Below, piece after piece: positions 51,185-61,101 of a stretch of DNA of 64,000 bases (positions within the stretch are counted from its first letter, which is position 1; every line of letters starts with the position of its first letter). Under the pieces are notes generated by a model. That model ran no database searches. It saw only the letters and a program-made list of their open reading frames with translations, and had not been told where the DNA came from. The position numbers and the translations under genes were made by a program. Source of the stretch: Mesobacillus subterraneus (GTDB taxonomy: Bacteria > Bacillota > Bacilli > Bacillales > Cytobacillaceae); the NCBI RefSeq assembly GCF_023715485.1, contig NZ_JAMBOF010000013.1:1-64000 (forward strand). The letters run 5' to 3'.

Positions 51185-52324
51185 TTATTTATTGGCGTAT
51201 CTCTGGATAATTTCAGCAATAAGTGCGGCCCTGTATGGGAGATTAGATAAATCAACATGCTCCTTCTCAGTGTGGGCTCCATCACCAAGCGGCCCCAGTC
51301 CATCGATTGTCGGAATGCCCATCCCTGAGGTGAAGTTGCCGTCGCTCGCTCCGCCTGAAGATCCTTCATTTAAATCATATCCGTGTGATGCGGCGATTCC
51401 CTTCAACTCGTCATACAATTCAATAACTGCCTCCGTCCGTTCAAGAGGGTATCGATCGATTTCTCCAATAACCTCGACCAATGTTCCTTTTACAAAAACA
51501 GGCCTGTTTAAGATTGCTTCTGTAATCTTTTCTGCCTGTGCTTTTTTGGTGATGCGAACATCAATTTCTGCTAACGCTTCCTTGGCAATGACATTCCCTC
51601 GGGTACCGCCTTTCACTACCCCGACATTCACCGAAATCCCTTCATCACGGTTTTCAAGCTTTTTCAAATCTAGGATTTGATGAGCCAGCTCTTCGATTGC
51701 ACTGGCACCATCCCAGGCATTTATACCAGCATGTGCTGCAATTCCTTGAACTTTCATAAGGAACTGAGCTGCTCCTTTTCTTTCGGTTTTTACAGCACCA
51801 TCCGGTCCGATACTTGATTCCGGAACAAATACGACTGAGCTTTTTGCAGCTTCCTTGAGAATAATCTCCTTCGAATGGCCACTGCCTATTTCTTCATCAG
51901 TCGTTACCAGGAATGTAATTTTCTTGTTCAACTCTGCACCAGTTTCTTGCAACGCCTTTAATGCCCATAGTGTTATTGAAAGGCCGCCTTTCATATCAAA
52001 AACCCCAGGACCATAGAGAAGGTTTCCATCCTGCTTTATTGGAAGAACCCCCACATCCCAAACCGTGTCCATATGGCCGATTACTAAAATCTGACCTTCT
52101 TCGTCCCCTGCTCCATATGTAAATTTGTATTGGTTGCCAACTTCCTGTTTCTCAATCATTTCGACGGAACCGCCAACTAATCTATCGAATTCTTCCCGGA
52201 GTACATCACCGCACTTATCTACAAGTGCTTTTGTATGGGACGGAGATTCAGCTTTTGTTAACCTAAGCAAAGTGTCTGTGATGTAGTTACTGTGCTCTTT
52301 AAGGTAATTTAAAATATCAGACAT
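51185..52324 (-). CDS. M20 metallopeptidase (carboxypeptidase G2-like)
   Basis: 379 residues, cytosolic. Motifs: VIGHMDTVWDVG (His, Asp), GPGVFDMKGGL (bridging Asp), TTDEEIGSGHSK (Glu pair) and EGSSGGASDGNF near the end with a loop characteristic of the glutamate-carboxypeptidase (CPG2) branch; the last His is in GDGAHTEKEH. It removes a C-terminal amino acid from an N-acyl- or peptidyl-amino acid. Its start overlaps the amidase stop by 8 nt. Confidence 0.9.
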   Translation of the reverse strand: MSDILNYLKEHSNYITDTLLRLTKAESPSHTKALVDKCGDVLREEFDRLVGGSVEMIEKQEVGNQYKFTYGAGDEEGQILVIGHMDTVWDVGVLPIKQDGNLLYGPGVFDMKGGLSITLWALKALQETGAELNKKITFLVTTDEEIGSGHSKEIILKEAAKSSVVFVPESSIGPDGAVKTERKGAAQFLMKVQGIAAHAGINAWDGASAIEELAHQILDLKKLENRDEGISVNVGVVKGGTRGNVIAKEALAEIDVRITKKAQAEKITEAILNRPVFVKGTLVEVIGEIDRYPLERTEAVIELYDELKGIAASHGYDLNEGSSGGASDGNFTSGMGIPTIDGLGPLGDGAHTEKEHVDLSNLPYRAALIAEIIQRYANK

Positions 52325-53654
52325 TCAACTGAATTCCTTTCATTGATTTGGATAGCAGCTTTTCTAAATTGACCGCTGCTTCAATCATTCCTTTGTCCTC
52401 GAAACGTCTTCCGACAAGTTGTAGTCCAACCGGAAGCTTATTCTTTGTAAACCCTCCGTTAACCGTTATAGCTGGATGTCCAGTAACATTGAATAACCCG
52501 GTAAATTTCATTTCGTTATCATCCTTAAGGGCTGGATCCTCTTCAGGTGCAGGATAAGGAACAGTAGGCATGAGCAGAAAATCCACGTCTTCCAATACTC
52601 CGTCCACATCCTTTCTCGCACTCACTAATTCATTTTTCGCTTTCAAGTAATCAAGAGATCGATGAACCAAACCAGCCTCAATCTGTTTATATGTTAAAGG
52701 AGCATACTCTTCTTTCCTGGAAATCCATTTTTCATGAATTGAAGCCGCTTCCGGTAAAAGCACATTCATAACGATCTCTTCTGTAATATCAAAGTACTTC
52801 AACTCGATTTCATGTACAGTCCATTCTAGTTTCTTTACATGTTCTAATGCCTCTTTATAAATTCTTGCTACCTCTTCGTTTACATCTGAGACTTTGTCAG
52901 CTGGAAGGACTCCGATAATCACATTTTCATTTTTGGGAATTTTTGCAGAGTGAAAACCCGGCACAAGTGCTTCCATCACAACCATTAAATCTTTCGAACT
53001 TTTAGCCAAGGGACCGGCATGATCGAGTGAGGGCGATAATGGAAATAGACCTTCGAGTGAAAGCAAGCCATATGTCGGTTTAAGCCCTGCAATCCCACAA
53101 TAAGAAGCGGGAATTCTTATAGATCCTCCCGTATCTGAACCAAGAGAAAACAACCCAATCCCGGCAGCGACCGATGCAGCAGAACCGCCGCTAGATCCTC
53201 CAGCAGTCTTTGTCAGATCCCAGGGATTGTTTGTCTGCCCATACTCCGGGTGAACAATTCCATAAGCAAACTCCAGCATATTCGTTTTACCAATGAGAAT
53301 GGCTCCGCAATTCTTCAGCCGTGATACCAATGGAGCAGTGGTGTCAGGGATATACCCCTTAAGGATCTTGGACCCGCACGTCGTCCTGACTCCTTGTGTA
53401 TAATAAAGATCCTTTACGCTGTATGGAATGCCGTATAAAACATGCTTCACTTCATTTCTTAAAAAAGCATCCTCAGCCTCTTTCGCTGCTTGCTTGGCTT
53501 CTGATTCCATTACCGTAATAAAACTGTTAAGTTTTGAGTCAACTTCTTTAAGCCTTTCGAAGGTGCTTCTGACTAGTTCAACAGGCGACAATTCCTTTCG
53601 TCTGTATAACTCAGCCACTTCCAAAATCGATAAATCGGAACACTTTTTCATCAT
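52317..53654 (-). CDS. Amidase-signature family hydrolase (GatA-like)
   Basis: 445 residues with the complete Ser-Ser-Lys triad: Lys in YSVKDLYY (~80), Ser in TAGGSSGGSAAS (~153) and Ser in GSDTGGSIRIPA (~177). Not GatA itself: there is no gatB or gatC nearby and the sequence lacks the GatA C-terminal region. Likely hydrolyses an amide of the imported compound. AAAGGTGATG precedes the start, which overlaps the 33-codon ORF (4 nt). Confidence 0.9.
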   Translation of the reverse strand: MMKKCSDLSILEVAELYRRKELSPVELVRSTFERLKEVDSKLNSFITVMESEAKQAAKEAEDAFLRNEVKHVLYGIPYSVKDLYYTQGVRTTCGSKILKGYIPDTTAPLVSRLKNCGAILIGKTNMLEFAYGIVHPEYGQTNNPWDLTKTAGGSSGGSAASVAAGIGLFSLGSDTGGSIRIPASYCGIAGLKPTYGLLSLEGLFPLSPSLDHAGPLAKSSKDLMVVMEALVPGFHSAKIPKNENVIIGVLPADKVSDVNEEVARIYKEALEHVKKLEWTVHEIELKYFDITEEIVMNVLLPEAASIHEKWISRKEEYAPLTYKQIEAGLVHRSLDYLKAKNELVSARKDVDGVLEDVDFLLMPTVPYPAPEEDPALKDDNEMKFTGLFNVTGHPAITVNGGFTKNKLPVGLQLVGRRFEDKGMIEAAVNLEKLLSKSMKGIQLNV

Positions 53655-53752
53655 TCATCACCTTTTGCCAGTAAAGGATCAATCCTATTTACCTGTGCTG
53701 TTACCAGGAAGCAATCGACCTCGCCAGCCTCCAGAATCCAATACTTCCACAT
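53651..53752 (-). CDS. Small ORF (33 aa) coupled to the amidase
   Basis: ATG behind a strong GGAGG (spacing 8), product MWKYWILEAGEVDCFLVTAQ plus VNRIDPLLAKGDE, ending in the overlapping TGA/ATG with the amidase. It is hydrophobic in the first half. With a terminator just upstream of it (53776-53816), it may act as a leader that couples ribosomes into the amidase, or be a genuine small protein. No family recognised. Confidence 0.55.
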   Translation of the reverse strand: MWKYWILEAGEVDCFLVTAQVNRIDPLLAKGDE

Positions 53753-53775
53753 GGCTTTTCCTCCTGAATTTGATT

Positions 53776-53816
53776 GAATAAAACGACCGCATACAATAAA
53801 GTCCTGCGGTCGTTTT
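53776..53816 (-). terminator. Partial terminator after the first binding-protein gene
   Basis: On the minus strand an 11-bp stem AAACGACCGCA / TGCGGTCGTTT with a 13-nt loop and a short T/A tail. It lies 8 nt past the binding-protein stop; readthrough would let expression drop between importer and catabolic genes. Confidence 0.8.
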
Positions 53817-53823
53817 ACTGGAA

Positions 53824-55464
53824 TTATTCTTTCGTCATCTTCTGGAACGGAACATACCATGTGTTCATTGGATTGATTTCATAACCTTTTACCCAAGATC
53901 TTTGAGTAGCCTGGACAAGACGCTGTGCAGGGAAGATGTATGGAACTTCTTCACTCATGACTGCCTGGATTTCCTTGTAGATTTCCTCACGTCTGCCTTC
54001 ATCGACGGTCTTTCTGCCTTCTTCCAATAGCTGATCGACTTTGCTGTTTTCATAGAATGCAAGGTTAAAGCCTGGGCCCTTACTAGTAGAATGAGCAAAG
54101 TACCAAAGGTTGTAATCTGGGTCAGCATAATCTGGTGTCCATGCTGCCAGTGCTAACTGATGGCCGCCTGAAGTAACAGTTTCAAGGAATGTCGGCCATG
54201 CCAATGTCTTGATTTTCAGGTCAACACCAATCTTTTTAAAATCTGATTGCATCATGACTGCAATATTTTTACGTACTTCATTATTCTCGGAAATCAGGAT
54301 TTCTGTTTCAAAACCGTCTCCGAGTCCTGCCTCTTCAAGTAATGCCTTAGCTTTATCAAGGTCAAAATCATATTGTTTCACATCGGGGTTATAACCAAAC
54401 ATACCTTCAGGAATGATTCCGCCGATACGCTTACCAGCTCCAAGAAGAATATCATTATTGATAGAATCGTAGTTTACAGCGTGTGCCAATGCCTGTCGGA
54501 CCTTCACATTATCAAGAGGTTTCTTCTCCATGTTAATCGCGATATCGTCAATTTGATACCCAGGTTGTGTGATGACATCGATTCCCTCTGTGCCTTCCAT
54601 TTGCTTCATGACATCAGGAGATAGCATAGAGTAATCCAGCAAATCTACTTCTCCTTTTTCGAGCATGAGTCTAGCAGTTGAAGGCTCGTTAACAATCATA
54701 ACGTTGACTGTTTTTAATTTAGGTACTTCTCCCCAGTAATTCTCATTCGCTTTTAAAACCATTTTCTGGCCGCGATCCCAGCTTTCAAGAATATATGGTC
54801 CAGAACCGTAACCCTTATCTGCAAGATAACTTTCACCTAAATCATCGCCATGATTTTCAGAAAGTTTTGGATTGACGATATTGGCAAAGACAGTTCCAAG
54901 CGTTTTGATGAATGGAGCAAATGGTTTCTCAAGAGTAATTTTGATTGTGTGATCATCCACAATTTCAAAACTATCCTTCGAAATAACCTTTTTAAATTGT
55001 CCAGCAGCAGATTTTCCAATATCAATTGCACGAGTGAACGAATACTTTACAGCTTCTGCCGTTACTGGAGATCCATCATGGAATTTGGCTTCCTTATTCA
55101 AGTAGAAAGTATAAGTCAAACCATCATCAGAAACATCCCACTTTTCAGCCAGTTGAGGTTTGACTTCAGTATCTGTGCCATCATAAGTAACGAGGCGATC
55201 ATAAAGCATATATGTTACACGGAACGAAGTATTTGCAGCAGTGCCATGTGGGTCAAGGTGAGGTATATCCTGGTTGGTGGCGAAATTGAAGACTTCTGGA
55301 TTTCCAGAACCCTGTGGTTCTGCTGGTGTTTCGTTCTTTTCTTCTTTCTTACCCTCTGCCGGTGTAGTCGTCGTCTCTTGGTTGTACTTATTACATCCAG
55401 TCAAAGCAAGTAACAGAATCAGGGCCATGGTCATCACTTTAAATAAGATACTTTTCCTCTTCAT
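53824..55464 (-). CDS. Peptide-type ABC transporter substrate-binding lipoprotein (paralogue 1)
   Basis: 546 residues, solute-binding family 5. Lipobox LTGC (Cys24), a Pro/Glu/Lys-rich linker (~30-55), then the two-lobed binding domain with DIPHLDPHGTAANTSF, KWDVSDDGLTYTFYL and GSGPYILESW. It directly follows the permease genes (85-nt gap) and so is the principal receptor of this importer; a close paralogue lies at 46452. GGGGGGAAAC precedes the ATG. Substrates of family 5 include di- and oligopeptides, nickel and opines. Confidence 0.94.
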   Translation of the reverse strand: MKRKSILFKVMTMALILLLALTGCNKYNQETTTTPAEGKKEEKNETPAEPQGSGNPEVFNFATNQDIPHLDPHGTAANTSFRVTYMLYDRLVTYDGTDTEVKPQLAEKWDVSDDGLTYTFYLNKEAKFHDGSPVTAEAVKYSFTRAIDIGKSAAGQFKKVISKDSFEIVDDHTIKITLEKPFAPFIKTLGTVFANIVNPKLSENHGDDLGESYLADKGYGSGPYILESWDRGQKMVLKANENYWGEVPKLKTVNVMIVNEPSTARLMLEKGEVDLLDYSMLSPDVMKQMEGTEGIDVITQPGYQIDDIAINMEKKPLDNVKVRQALAHAVNYDSINNDILLGAGKRIGGIIPEGMFGYNPDVKQYDFDLDKAKALLEEAGLGDGFETEILISENNEVRKNIAVMMQSDFKKIGVDLKIKTLAWPTFLETVTSGGHQLALAAWTPDYADPDYNLWYFAHSTSKGPGFNLAFYENSKVDQLLEEGRKTVDEGRREEIYKEIQAVMSEEVPYIFPAQRLVQATQRSWVKGYEINPMNTWYVPFQKMTKE

Positions 55465-55548
55465 TTGTTTCCCCCCAGATTTTTAGTGGATGTTTTATTA
55501 CTAGCAAAGCTTTAAAAGGCAGGAATCACCCCTTTCAAAGAATTCAAA

Positions 55549-56367
55549 TTACCTATTTTTAGGATCAAGTAAATCTCTCATGCCATCACCCAATAAGTTA
55601 AAACCTAAGACGGTCACGAGGATCGCTAAACCAGGGAATGTGGCGGCCCACCAGGCATCACGGAGGATTTCCCTGCTCGAGGATAGCATCGCTCCCCACT
55701 CAGGAGAAGGAGGCTGAGCTCCCAACCCGATAAAACTTAGACCAGCTGCAGCCAGGATGACGAACCCTAAATCCAAGCTCGCCTGGATGCTTGCTGGAGC
55801 AATCGCGTTTGGAATGATTTCCTTAAATAAAATCCTAAAAGGGTTGGCTCCGATCGCTCTTGCTGATTCAATAAACTCCGAGCTCTTGATAGACAGGACT
55901 GACGAGCGGACAATCCTTGTGTACCACGGCCACCATGTTATCGCTAATGCCAGCAGGACATTTTCAATCGATGGCCCAAGGGCTGCGGCTATGGACATCG
56001 ACAGTATGATGCCTGGAAAGCTGAGGAAAATGTCAGTAAGCCTCATGATTACCTGGTCTACCATACCACCTACATAACCTGCTATTGCGCCAAGGATGGT
56101 GCCGATTGGGAATGAGATCAAAACGACCATTAACCCAATCTTTAAAGAAATCCGTGTTCCAAAGATAATCCGGCTTAGTATATCCCTTCCTACTTCATCC
56201 GTCCCGAACAAATGCTCGGAACTGGGAGGAAGCAATTTTTGTCCCAGATTTACCTCCAGGGGATCCTTAGGGGCAAGCCATGGTGCGAATATGGCTAAAA
56301 TGATGATCATTGCTACCAGGAAAATCCCTAACACTGTTAAAGGACTTTGTAATATCCGTCTAACCAC
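55549..56367 (-). CDS. Peptide-type ABC transporter permease (DppC/OppC family)
   Basis: 272 residues, six membrane helices, C-type permease with the N-terminal OppC_N segment and the EAA loop (ESARAIGANPFRILFKEIIPN) that docks on the ATPase. GTG start behind AAGGAGG, 15 nt after the DppB-like gene. Part of the importer with 56383-59382. Confidence 0.93.
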   Translation of the reverse strand: MVRRILQSPLTVLGIFLVAMIIILAIFAPWLAPKDPLEVNLGQKLLPPSSEHLFGTDEVGRDILSRIIFGTRISLKIGLMVVLISFPIGTILGAIAGYVGGMVDQVIMRLTDIFLSFPGIILSMSIAAALGPSIENVLLALAITWWPWYTRIVRSSVLSIKSSEFIESARAIGANPFRILFKEIIPNAIAPASIQASLDLGFVILAAAGLSFIGLGAQPPSPEWGAMLSSSREILRDAWWAATFPGLAILVTVLGFNLLGDGMRDLLDPKNR

Positions 56368-56382
56368 TTAAATTGCCTCCTT

Positions 56383-57396
56383 TTAATCATAGTTAAGTCG
56401 AGGATCGACAACCTGATAGAGTATATCGATGATAAGGTTTACGAGAATGAAGAGAACGGCGATCAGAATCGTGACGGCCATAACAGCCGGAAAGTCCAGG
56501 TATGTAATGGCATTGACCGCATACTTGCCAAGTCCTGGCCACGAAAACACCGACTCAACGAGGACACTTCCACCTAGAGAATGACCAAATGTCATGCCAA
56601 GAAGCGTCATAATCGGCATCATCCCATTCCTTAATGCATGGCCGTAAAGTACTCGCTTTTCTGATCCACCTTTTGCAAAGGCCGTTCTGATATAGTCACT
56701 TCTTAACACTTCAAGCATGGATGATCTCGTCATTCTTGTAATCATCCCGATTGTTACGGCAGCTTGCGTAATCCCAGGGAGGATTAAATGGATCACCGCT
56801 GATTTAAAGACCGTCCAATTTCCTGTCAGAATCGCATCAATTGTGTACATTCCAGTGATTGTCTCTGGAGGAGTGAGCCCTGTATCTAACCGTCCTGAAC
56901 CAGGTAAAACCCCAAGCTTTAAATAGAAGAATAATAGAAAGATGATTCCCAGCCAGAAGGCCGGCATGGCCACCCCTACGAGTGCCATGACCCTAGCAAA
57001 TTGATCAGCTGCTTTATCCTTCTTGCTCGCACTTATGACACCTAAAGGTATACCTATTAAAATCGTGATAAACATCGAGAAAAAAGTTAATTCTAAAGTT
57101 GCCGGAAAATATTGTTTGATATCCTCCATTACGGGCTGATGAGAATAATTACTGTTTCCAAGATCCCCTTGAAGTAAATTTTTCATGTAATTGGCATACT
57201 GCACATAAACAGGATCATTCAGGCCCATTTTTTCCTGCAACTCTTCGATTACCTTCGCATCTGCGTATGGACCTGCAGCTAATCGAGCTGGATCACCAGG
57301 AATGGTATTCGAGATAAAGAAAGTCAAAATGCTTATTCCAATCAAAATCGGTATCATGAGGAAAATCCTTTTTACCGTGTAACGAAGTGCGTCCAC
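56383..57396 (-). CDS. Peptide-type ABC transporter permease (DppB/OppB family)
   Basis: 337 residues, six membrane helices, B-type permease: N-terminal YTVKRIFLMIPILIGIS, a large outer loop (~30-100) and the EAA motif region (RTAFAKGGSEKRVLYGHALRN). GTG start behind AAGGAGG, 20 nt after the DppF-like gene. Heterodimer partner of the DppC-like subunit. Confidence 0.93.
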   Translation of the reverse strand: MDALRYTVKRIFLMIPILIGISILTFFISNTIPGDPARLAAGPYADAKVIEELQEKMGLNDPVYVQYANYMKNLLQGDLGNSNYSHQPVMEDIKQYFPATLELTFFSMFITILIGIPLGVISASKKDKAADQFARVMALVGVAMPAFWLGIIFLLFFYLKLGVLPGSGRLDTGLTPPETITGMYTIDAILTGNWTVFKSAVIHLILPGITQAAVTIGMITRMTRSSMLEVLRSDYIRTAFAKGGSEKRVLYGHALRNGMMPIMTLLGMTFGHSLGGSVLVESVFSWPGLGKYAVNAITYLDFPAVMAVTILIAVLFILVNLIIDILYQVVDPRLNYD

Positions 57397-57416
57397 CGAT
57401 CCCGCCTCCTTTTAGG

Positions 57417-58412
57417 TTAAGAAATATGGATCTTTGTTTTCGTACTCTGCTCAGGGTGTACATGAATACATGACGCCCAGTGTCCCATCGCTTTTTCCCT
57501 GAGCTCAGGTGTTTCCATTTTACATTCAGGAGTAGCTGCCGGGCACCGTGTATGGAATGCACAGCCTGTAGGAGGGTTGATCGGGCTTGGAAGATCTCCC
57601 TGCAGAATAATTCTATCTCGCTTTTTTGTAGGATCCGGAAGCGGTACGGCTGTTAACAGTGCCTTTGTATAAGGGTGCAGCGGGTTCCTGTACAATTCAT
57701 CAACATCAGCGATCTCAACTATTTTTCCTAAATACATTACAGCTACCCTGTCGGAAATATGCTGTACTACCGAAAGATCATGAGAGATGAACATATAACT
57801 CAAGTTAAATTCCTTCTGCAAATCCACCATAAGATTCAGAACCTGGGACTGAACCGATACATCAAGCGCTGATACTGGTTCATCAGCTATGATCAATTTC
57901 GGATTCAATGTGAGGGCGCGGGCTATCCCGATCCTTTGCCTCTGTCCCCCTGAAAATTCGTGCGGATATCGGTCAAGCTGGTCTTTGCGAATGCCGATTT
58001 TATCAATCAGGCCTTCAACAACTTTCATCCTTTCCTGTCTGTTTCCTGCACCATGAACGATCAGCGGGGTTTCAAGGATCGTACGAACTGTACTCCTGGG
58101 GTTTAAGGAAGCATAAGGGTCTTGGAAGACAATTTGCATATCCTTCCGCAATTCCTTCATTTCCTTCCTCGGAAGATGGGTAATATTTTTTCCACCGAAA
58201 AAGATATCTCCGGAAGTTGGCTTTATTAACTTGAGGATTGTACGGCCCAAACTTGACTTTCCACAGCCAGATTCACCAACAATCCCTAACGTTTCCCCTT
58301 GCTCAATATGAAAGCTTACTCCATCCACTGCTTTTACTTTTTTCTTTTCACCCAGGAATCCCTTTTTAATTGTGAAGTGTTGCTTCAAGTCCTTCACTTC
58401 CAGAAGAGCCAT
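57417..58412 (-). CDS. Peptide-type ABC transporter ATPase (DppF/OppF family)
   Basis: 331 residues. Walker [13 protein letters not shown], signature [10 protein letters not shown], Walker [13 protein letters not shown] and the C-terminal oligopeptide-HPY domain with the iron-sulfur Cys cluster ([14 protein letters not shown]). It begins 47 nt inside the end of the DppD-like gene, a strong sign of coupling. Confidence 0.94.
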   Translation of the reverse strand: MALLEVKDLKQHFTIKKGFLGEKKKVKAVDGVSFHIEQGETLGIVGESGCGKSSLGRTILKLIKPTSGDIFFGGKNITHLPRKEMKELRKDMQIVFQDPYASLNPRSTVRTILETPLIVHGAGNRQERMKVVEGLIDKIGIRKDQLDRYPHEFSGGQRQRIGIARALTLNPKLIIADEPVSALDVSVQSQVLNLMVDLQKEFNLSYMFISHDLSVVQHISDRVAVMYLGKIVEIADVDELYRNPLHPYTKALLTAVPLPDPTKKRDRIILQGDLPSPINPPTGCAFHTRCPAATPECKMETPELREKAMGHWASCIHVHPEQSTKTKIHIS

Positions 58413-59382
58413 TCATTTCTCCCCCCTTTTCTTCGTATAGCCAGCAAGCTGCTGTATGATCTTCTCCTACACTGCTCATTGGAGGAGTTTTACCTTTACA
58501 AATTTCCATTGCGGAACTGCAGCGATCAAAGAAGCGGCAGCCCTGTGGCATTTTATCTGGTGATGGAACCATTCCAGGAATGGATCCAAGCTTTGCTTTT
58601 TTAACTCCTAATTTCGGAATGGATTCAAGAAGGCCTTTTGTATAAGGGTGCTTAGGATTAAGAAATAACTCCTTAACATTGGCCTGCTCTACAATTTTGC
58701 CAGCATACATAACAACAACACGGTCACATACCTCAGCAACTACACCGAGATCATGGGTGATCATGATAATCCCCATCTCGTTAACCTCTTTAAGGTGGTT
58801 CATTAAATCGAGGATTTGTGCTTGAACGGTTACATCCAAGGCAGTTGTTGGTTCATCACAAATCAATAGACTCGGGTTGCATGCCATGGCAACAGCAATC
58901 ATGATTCTCTGCCTCATCCCGCCAGATAATTGATGTGGATATTCCGAAGCTATTTCCTCTGCTCTCGGTAACCCAACTTCATTCAAAAGCTCTATGACCC
59001 GCTGTTTCCGCTGCTCCTTATTTAAATCTGTATGAAGAATAAGCGTCTCTTCAATTTGCCTTCCCACAGTATGAAGAGGATTCAATGACGTCAACGGATC
59101 CTGGAAAATCATCGCCATTTTATTGCCTCTAATTTTCTCCATTTTTCTTTTAGAGTAGGAGGTTACATCTTCATGATCGAGATTGATAACACCCTCAAGC
59201 TTTGCTTTTTCAGGTAAAAGGCGCATTACCGATAGTGCGGTCATGCTTTTGCCGCAGCCTGACTCACCGACAATACCTACTGTCTCGCCTTTATTTACCT
59301 GGAGAGAGATCTCATCTAAAATTTTCACGTATTTCCCATCTCTCTTAAGAGATAGTGATACATCATTCAGTTCAAGCAACAT
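58366..59382 (-). CDS. Peptide-type ABC transporter ATPase (DppD/OppD family)
   Basis: 338 residues. Walker [13 protein letters not shown], signature [10 protein letters not shown], Walker [13 protein letters not shown], followed by the HPY domain with Cys cluster ([14 protein letters not shown]). Starts 14 nt after the regulator gene, with AAGGGTGG. First structural gene of the importer after gntR. Confidence 0.94.
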   Translation of the reverse strand: MLLELNDVSLSLKRDGKYVKILDEISLQVNKGETVGIVGESGCGKSMTALSVMRLLPEKAKLEGVINLDHEDVTSYSKRKMEKIRGNKMAMIFQDPLTSLNPLHTVGRQIEETLILHTDLNKEQRKQRVIELLNEVGLPRAEEIASEYPHQLSGGMRQRIMIAVAMACNPSLLICDEPTTALDVTVQAQILDLMNHLKEVNEMGIIMITHDLGVVAEVCDRVVVMYAGKIVEQANVKELFLNPKHPYTKGLLESIPKLGVKKAKLGSIPGMVPSPDKMPQGCRFFDRCSSAMEICKGKTPPMSSVGEDHTAACWLYEEKGGEMNGSSGSEGLEATLHN

Positions 59383-59395
59383 AAAAACACCACCC

Positions 59396-60055
59396 TTATA
59401 TAGTCAGAAGGCCCTTGACCTCTTTTAGTTCATTCAGTGCGTGAACATAATGATCGGAAAACTCCCTGCTGACTCTATCTGTGTCCTTTGACTTCAAAGC
59501 ATCAAGCAGTTTTCTATGGTTTTCTACAACAAGCGCTGCTCTCGCAGGAAGCTTGTTAGCAACTGTCAAAAACATGGCCCCAACCTGGGTATCCAACTGC
59601 TGATGCATGTGGATCAATCTTTTATGCCTAGAAGCACTGACAATCACGCTATGAAAATCTATATCACACTTTGCCTCTGTTTCTAAGTCCTTCTCATCCA
59701 TAGCATGCTGGAACTCTTCCAATAACGATTCCAGCCTGCTAAAATCTTTATCTATTAAATGAGGGATTGCAAGGCTTGCTGCCTTTGCTTCCAGCAGAGC
59801 CCTGAGAGTATAAATCTCATATGCATCCTGAGAAGAAAGTGTCGTAACATGTGTTCCCTTATTAGTTTCATGTTTGATCAACCCTTCATTTTGCAGTAAC
59901 ATCAGAGCCTCTCTTATCGGCCCGCGTGATATATTAAGACTTTCTGCAAGCTGGGCTTGGTTCACTTTTTCGCCAGGCTTCAATGACCCATTCAGTATCA
60001 TTTTCCTGATGATTTTAGCTACATGATCGGAAAGATTTTCATGGTTTAAATGCAT
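59396..60055 (-). CDS. GntR-family transcriptional regulator (FadR/FCD subfamily)
   Basis: About 219 residues. N-terminal winged helix (~5-70: SLKPGEKVNQAQLAESLNIS, then GPIREALMLLQNEGLI) and a C-terminal all-helical FCD effector domain (~80-215) with metal-binding candidates DIDFHSVIV (Asp/His) and ENHRKLLDALK (His). Such proteins repress catabolic operons until a small acid binds. ATG at 60055 behind GCGGAG chosen; the frame opens at 60073. Located between the KPR-like and importer genes inside the cluster, hence autoregulation is likely. Confidence 0.92.
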   Translation of the reverse strand: MHLNHENLSDHVAKIIRKMILNGSLKPGEKVNQAQLAESLNISRGPIREALMLLQNEGLIKHETNKGTHVTTLSSQDAYEIYTLRALLEAKAASLAIPHLIDKDFSRLESLLEEFQHAMDEKDLETEAKCDIDFHSVIVSASRHKRLIHMHQQLDTQVGAMFLTVANKLPARAALVVENHRKLLDALKSKDTDRVSREFSDHYVHALNELKEVKGLLTI

Positions 60056-61091
60056 ATTTTTCTCCGCTTTCATACTGTTCTTTTAATTTATATAAGTGAT
60101 CCCAATCCATTTGAATCGTACCGGTTTCAATCTCTTTGATGAGAGACACGAGCAATCCTGTCAGTGGCATTGGAATACGATGGTGAGCTCCTATTTCTAA
60201 AATGGGGACCAATTGCGAATCAATTTCTGTCTTTCTTTTTCTGACAGCCAAGTCTCTCCAAATGCCGCTTTTAGTTTTCTTGTTTGCCGCCATTCTTTGT
60301 GCGAGCTTTTCCAGCTGCTGATCGAGAATTGACTGATTACGCGTCACTCTAGGGTATACAAGCTCAGGGACCCAATCATCAAAACCGATTGGCTTAACAC
60401 CTTCCTTATCCGCAACCTCCAGTATTTCTGAGCAAAGTTCCATCAGTGTTTCCCTAAGTTCCATTTTTCTGACAACAGCTGCCATTGTTTCATCAACTAA
60501 TGCCGTAGCGTATAAAAGTCCAGCGTATGACATCTTCCCCCACAAGTAGCCCCAAATGTTATCAGTAACCTGAGCTGGCCCCCAGCATTGGAGGATTTTC
60601 TGCAAATCCTTAACCCGCTGACTGATTTGCCCATCCAACTCCCCCAGATAGAGTGCTGCGACTCCGCCATAAAGAATCCTGCCCGGCTCCAAGTAGTCCG
60701 CGGAAAAATTAACAAAGCAGCCAATCGTTTTATCTCTTCCTATCAGACTGGCAATCTCGTTTTCGCAAAGCCCATTTTGGAAAGATACTACTTTGGTTTC
60801 TTCCTCAATAAGATGTAAAAATGGCTTCAGTGCTTCTTTTGTATGCTGTGCCTTAACACTTAGGAACACCGCATCCAGAGCTGGCTTTTTTTTAACTAGC
60901 TGTTCCGGTGTATAAGCGTCACATTCAACGGTAAAGGTTTCATCAGGGCCCTCAATTCTAAGACCGCGGCTATTCATGGCATGCACATGTTCCTGATCTT
61001 TATCGCAAAAGGTTACTTTGTTGCCCGCTCTCACAAGATGAGCTCCTAGTACACCGCCAATCGCGCCTGCACCAATCACTGTAATTTCCAT
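60039..61091 (-). CDS. Ketopantoate-reductase-like dehydrogenase (paralogue 1)
   Basis: 350 residues, ApbA/PanE fold with NADPH motif GAGAIGGVLGAHLVRAG. Catalytic Lys kept (LWGKMSYAGLLYATAL) but the PanE Asn residues after it are absent, as in its close paralogue at 48082-49122; both share FVNFSADYLEPGRILYGG and KSGIWRDLAVRKRKTE. ATG at 61091 with AGGAGGAG; the frame opens at 61124. It overlaps gntR by 17 nt and follows the SDR by 10 nt. Likely reduces or oxidises an intermediate specific to this cluster. Confidence 0.87.
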   Translation of the reverse strand: MEITVIGAGAIGGVLGAHLVRAGNKVTFCDKDQEHVHAMNSRGLRIEGPDETFTVECDAYTPEQLVKKKPALDAVFLSVKAQHTKEALKPFLHLIEEETKVVSFQNGLCENEIASLIGRDKTIGCFVNFSADYLEPGRILYGGVAALYLGELDGQISQRVKDLQKILQCWGPAQVTDNIWGYLWGKMSYAGLLYATALVDETMAAVVRKMELRETLMELCSEILEVADKEGVKPIGFDDWVPELVYPRVTRNQSILDQQLEKLAQRMAANKKTKSGIWRDLAVRKRKTEIDSQLVPILEIGAHHRIPMPLTGLLVSLIKEIETGTIQMDWDHLYKLKEQYESGEKYAFKP

Positions 61092-61101
61092 TAGACTCCT
61101 C

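Noticed and set aside
48082-61091. panE annotation for the KPR-like genes
   Set aside because: Conserved PanE Asn residues are missing and the context is catabolic, so a pantothenate role is not supported.
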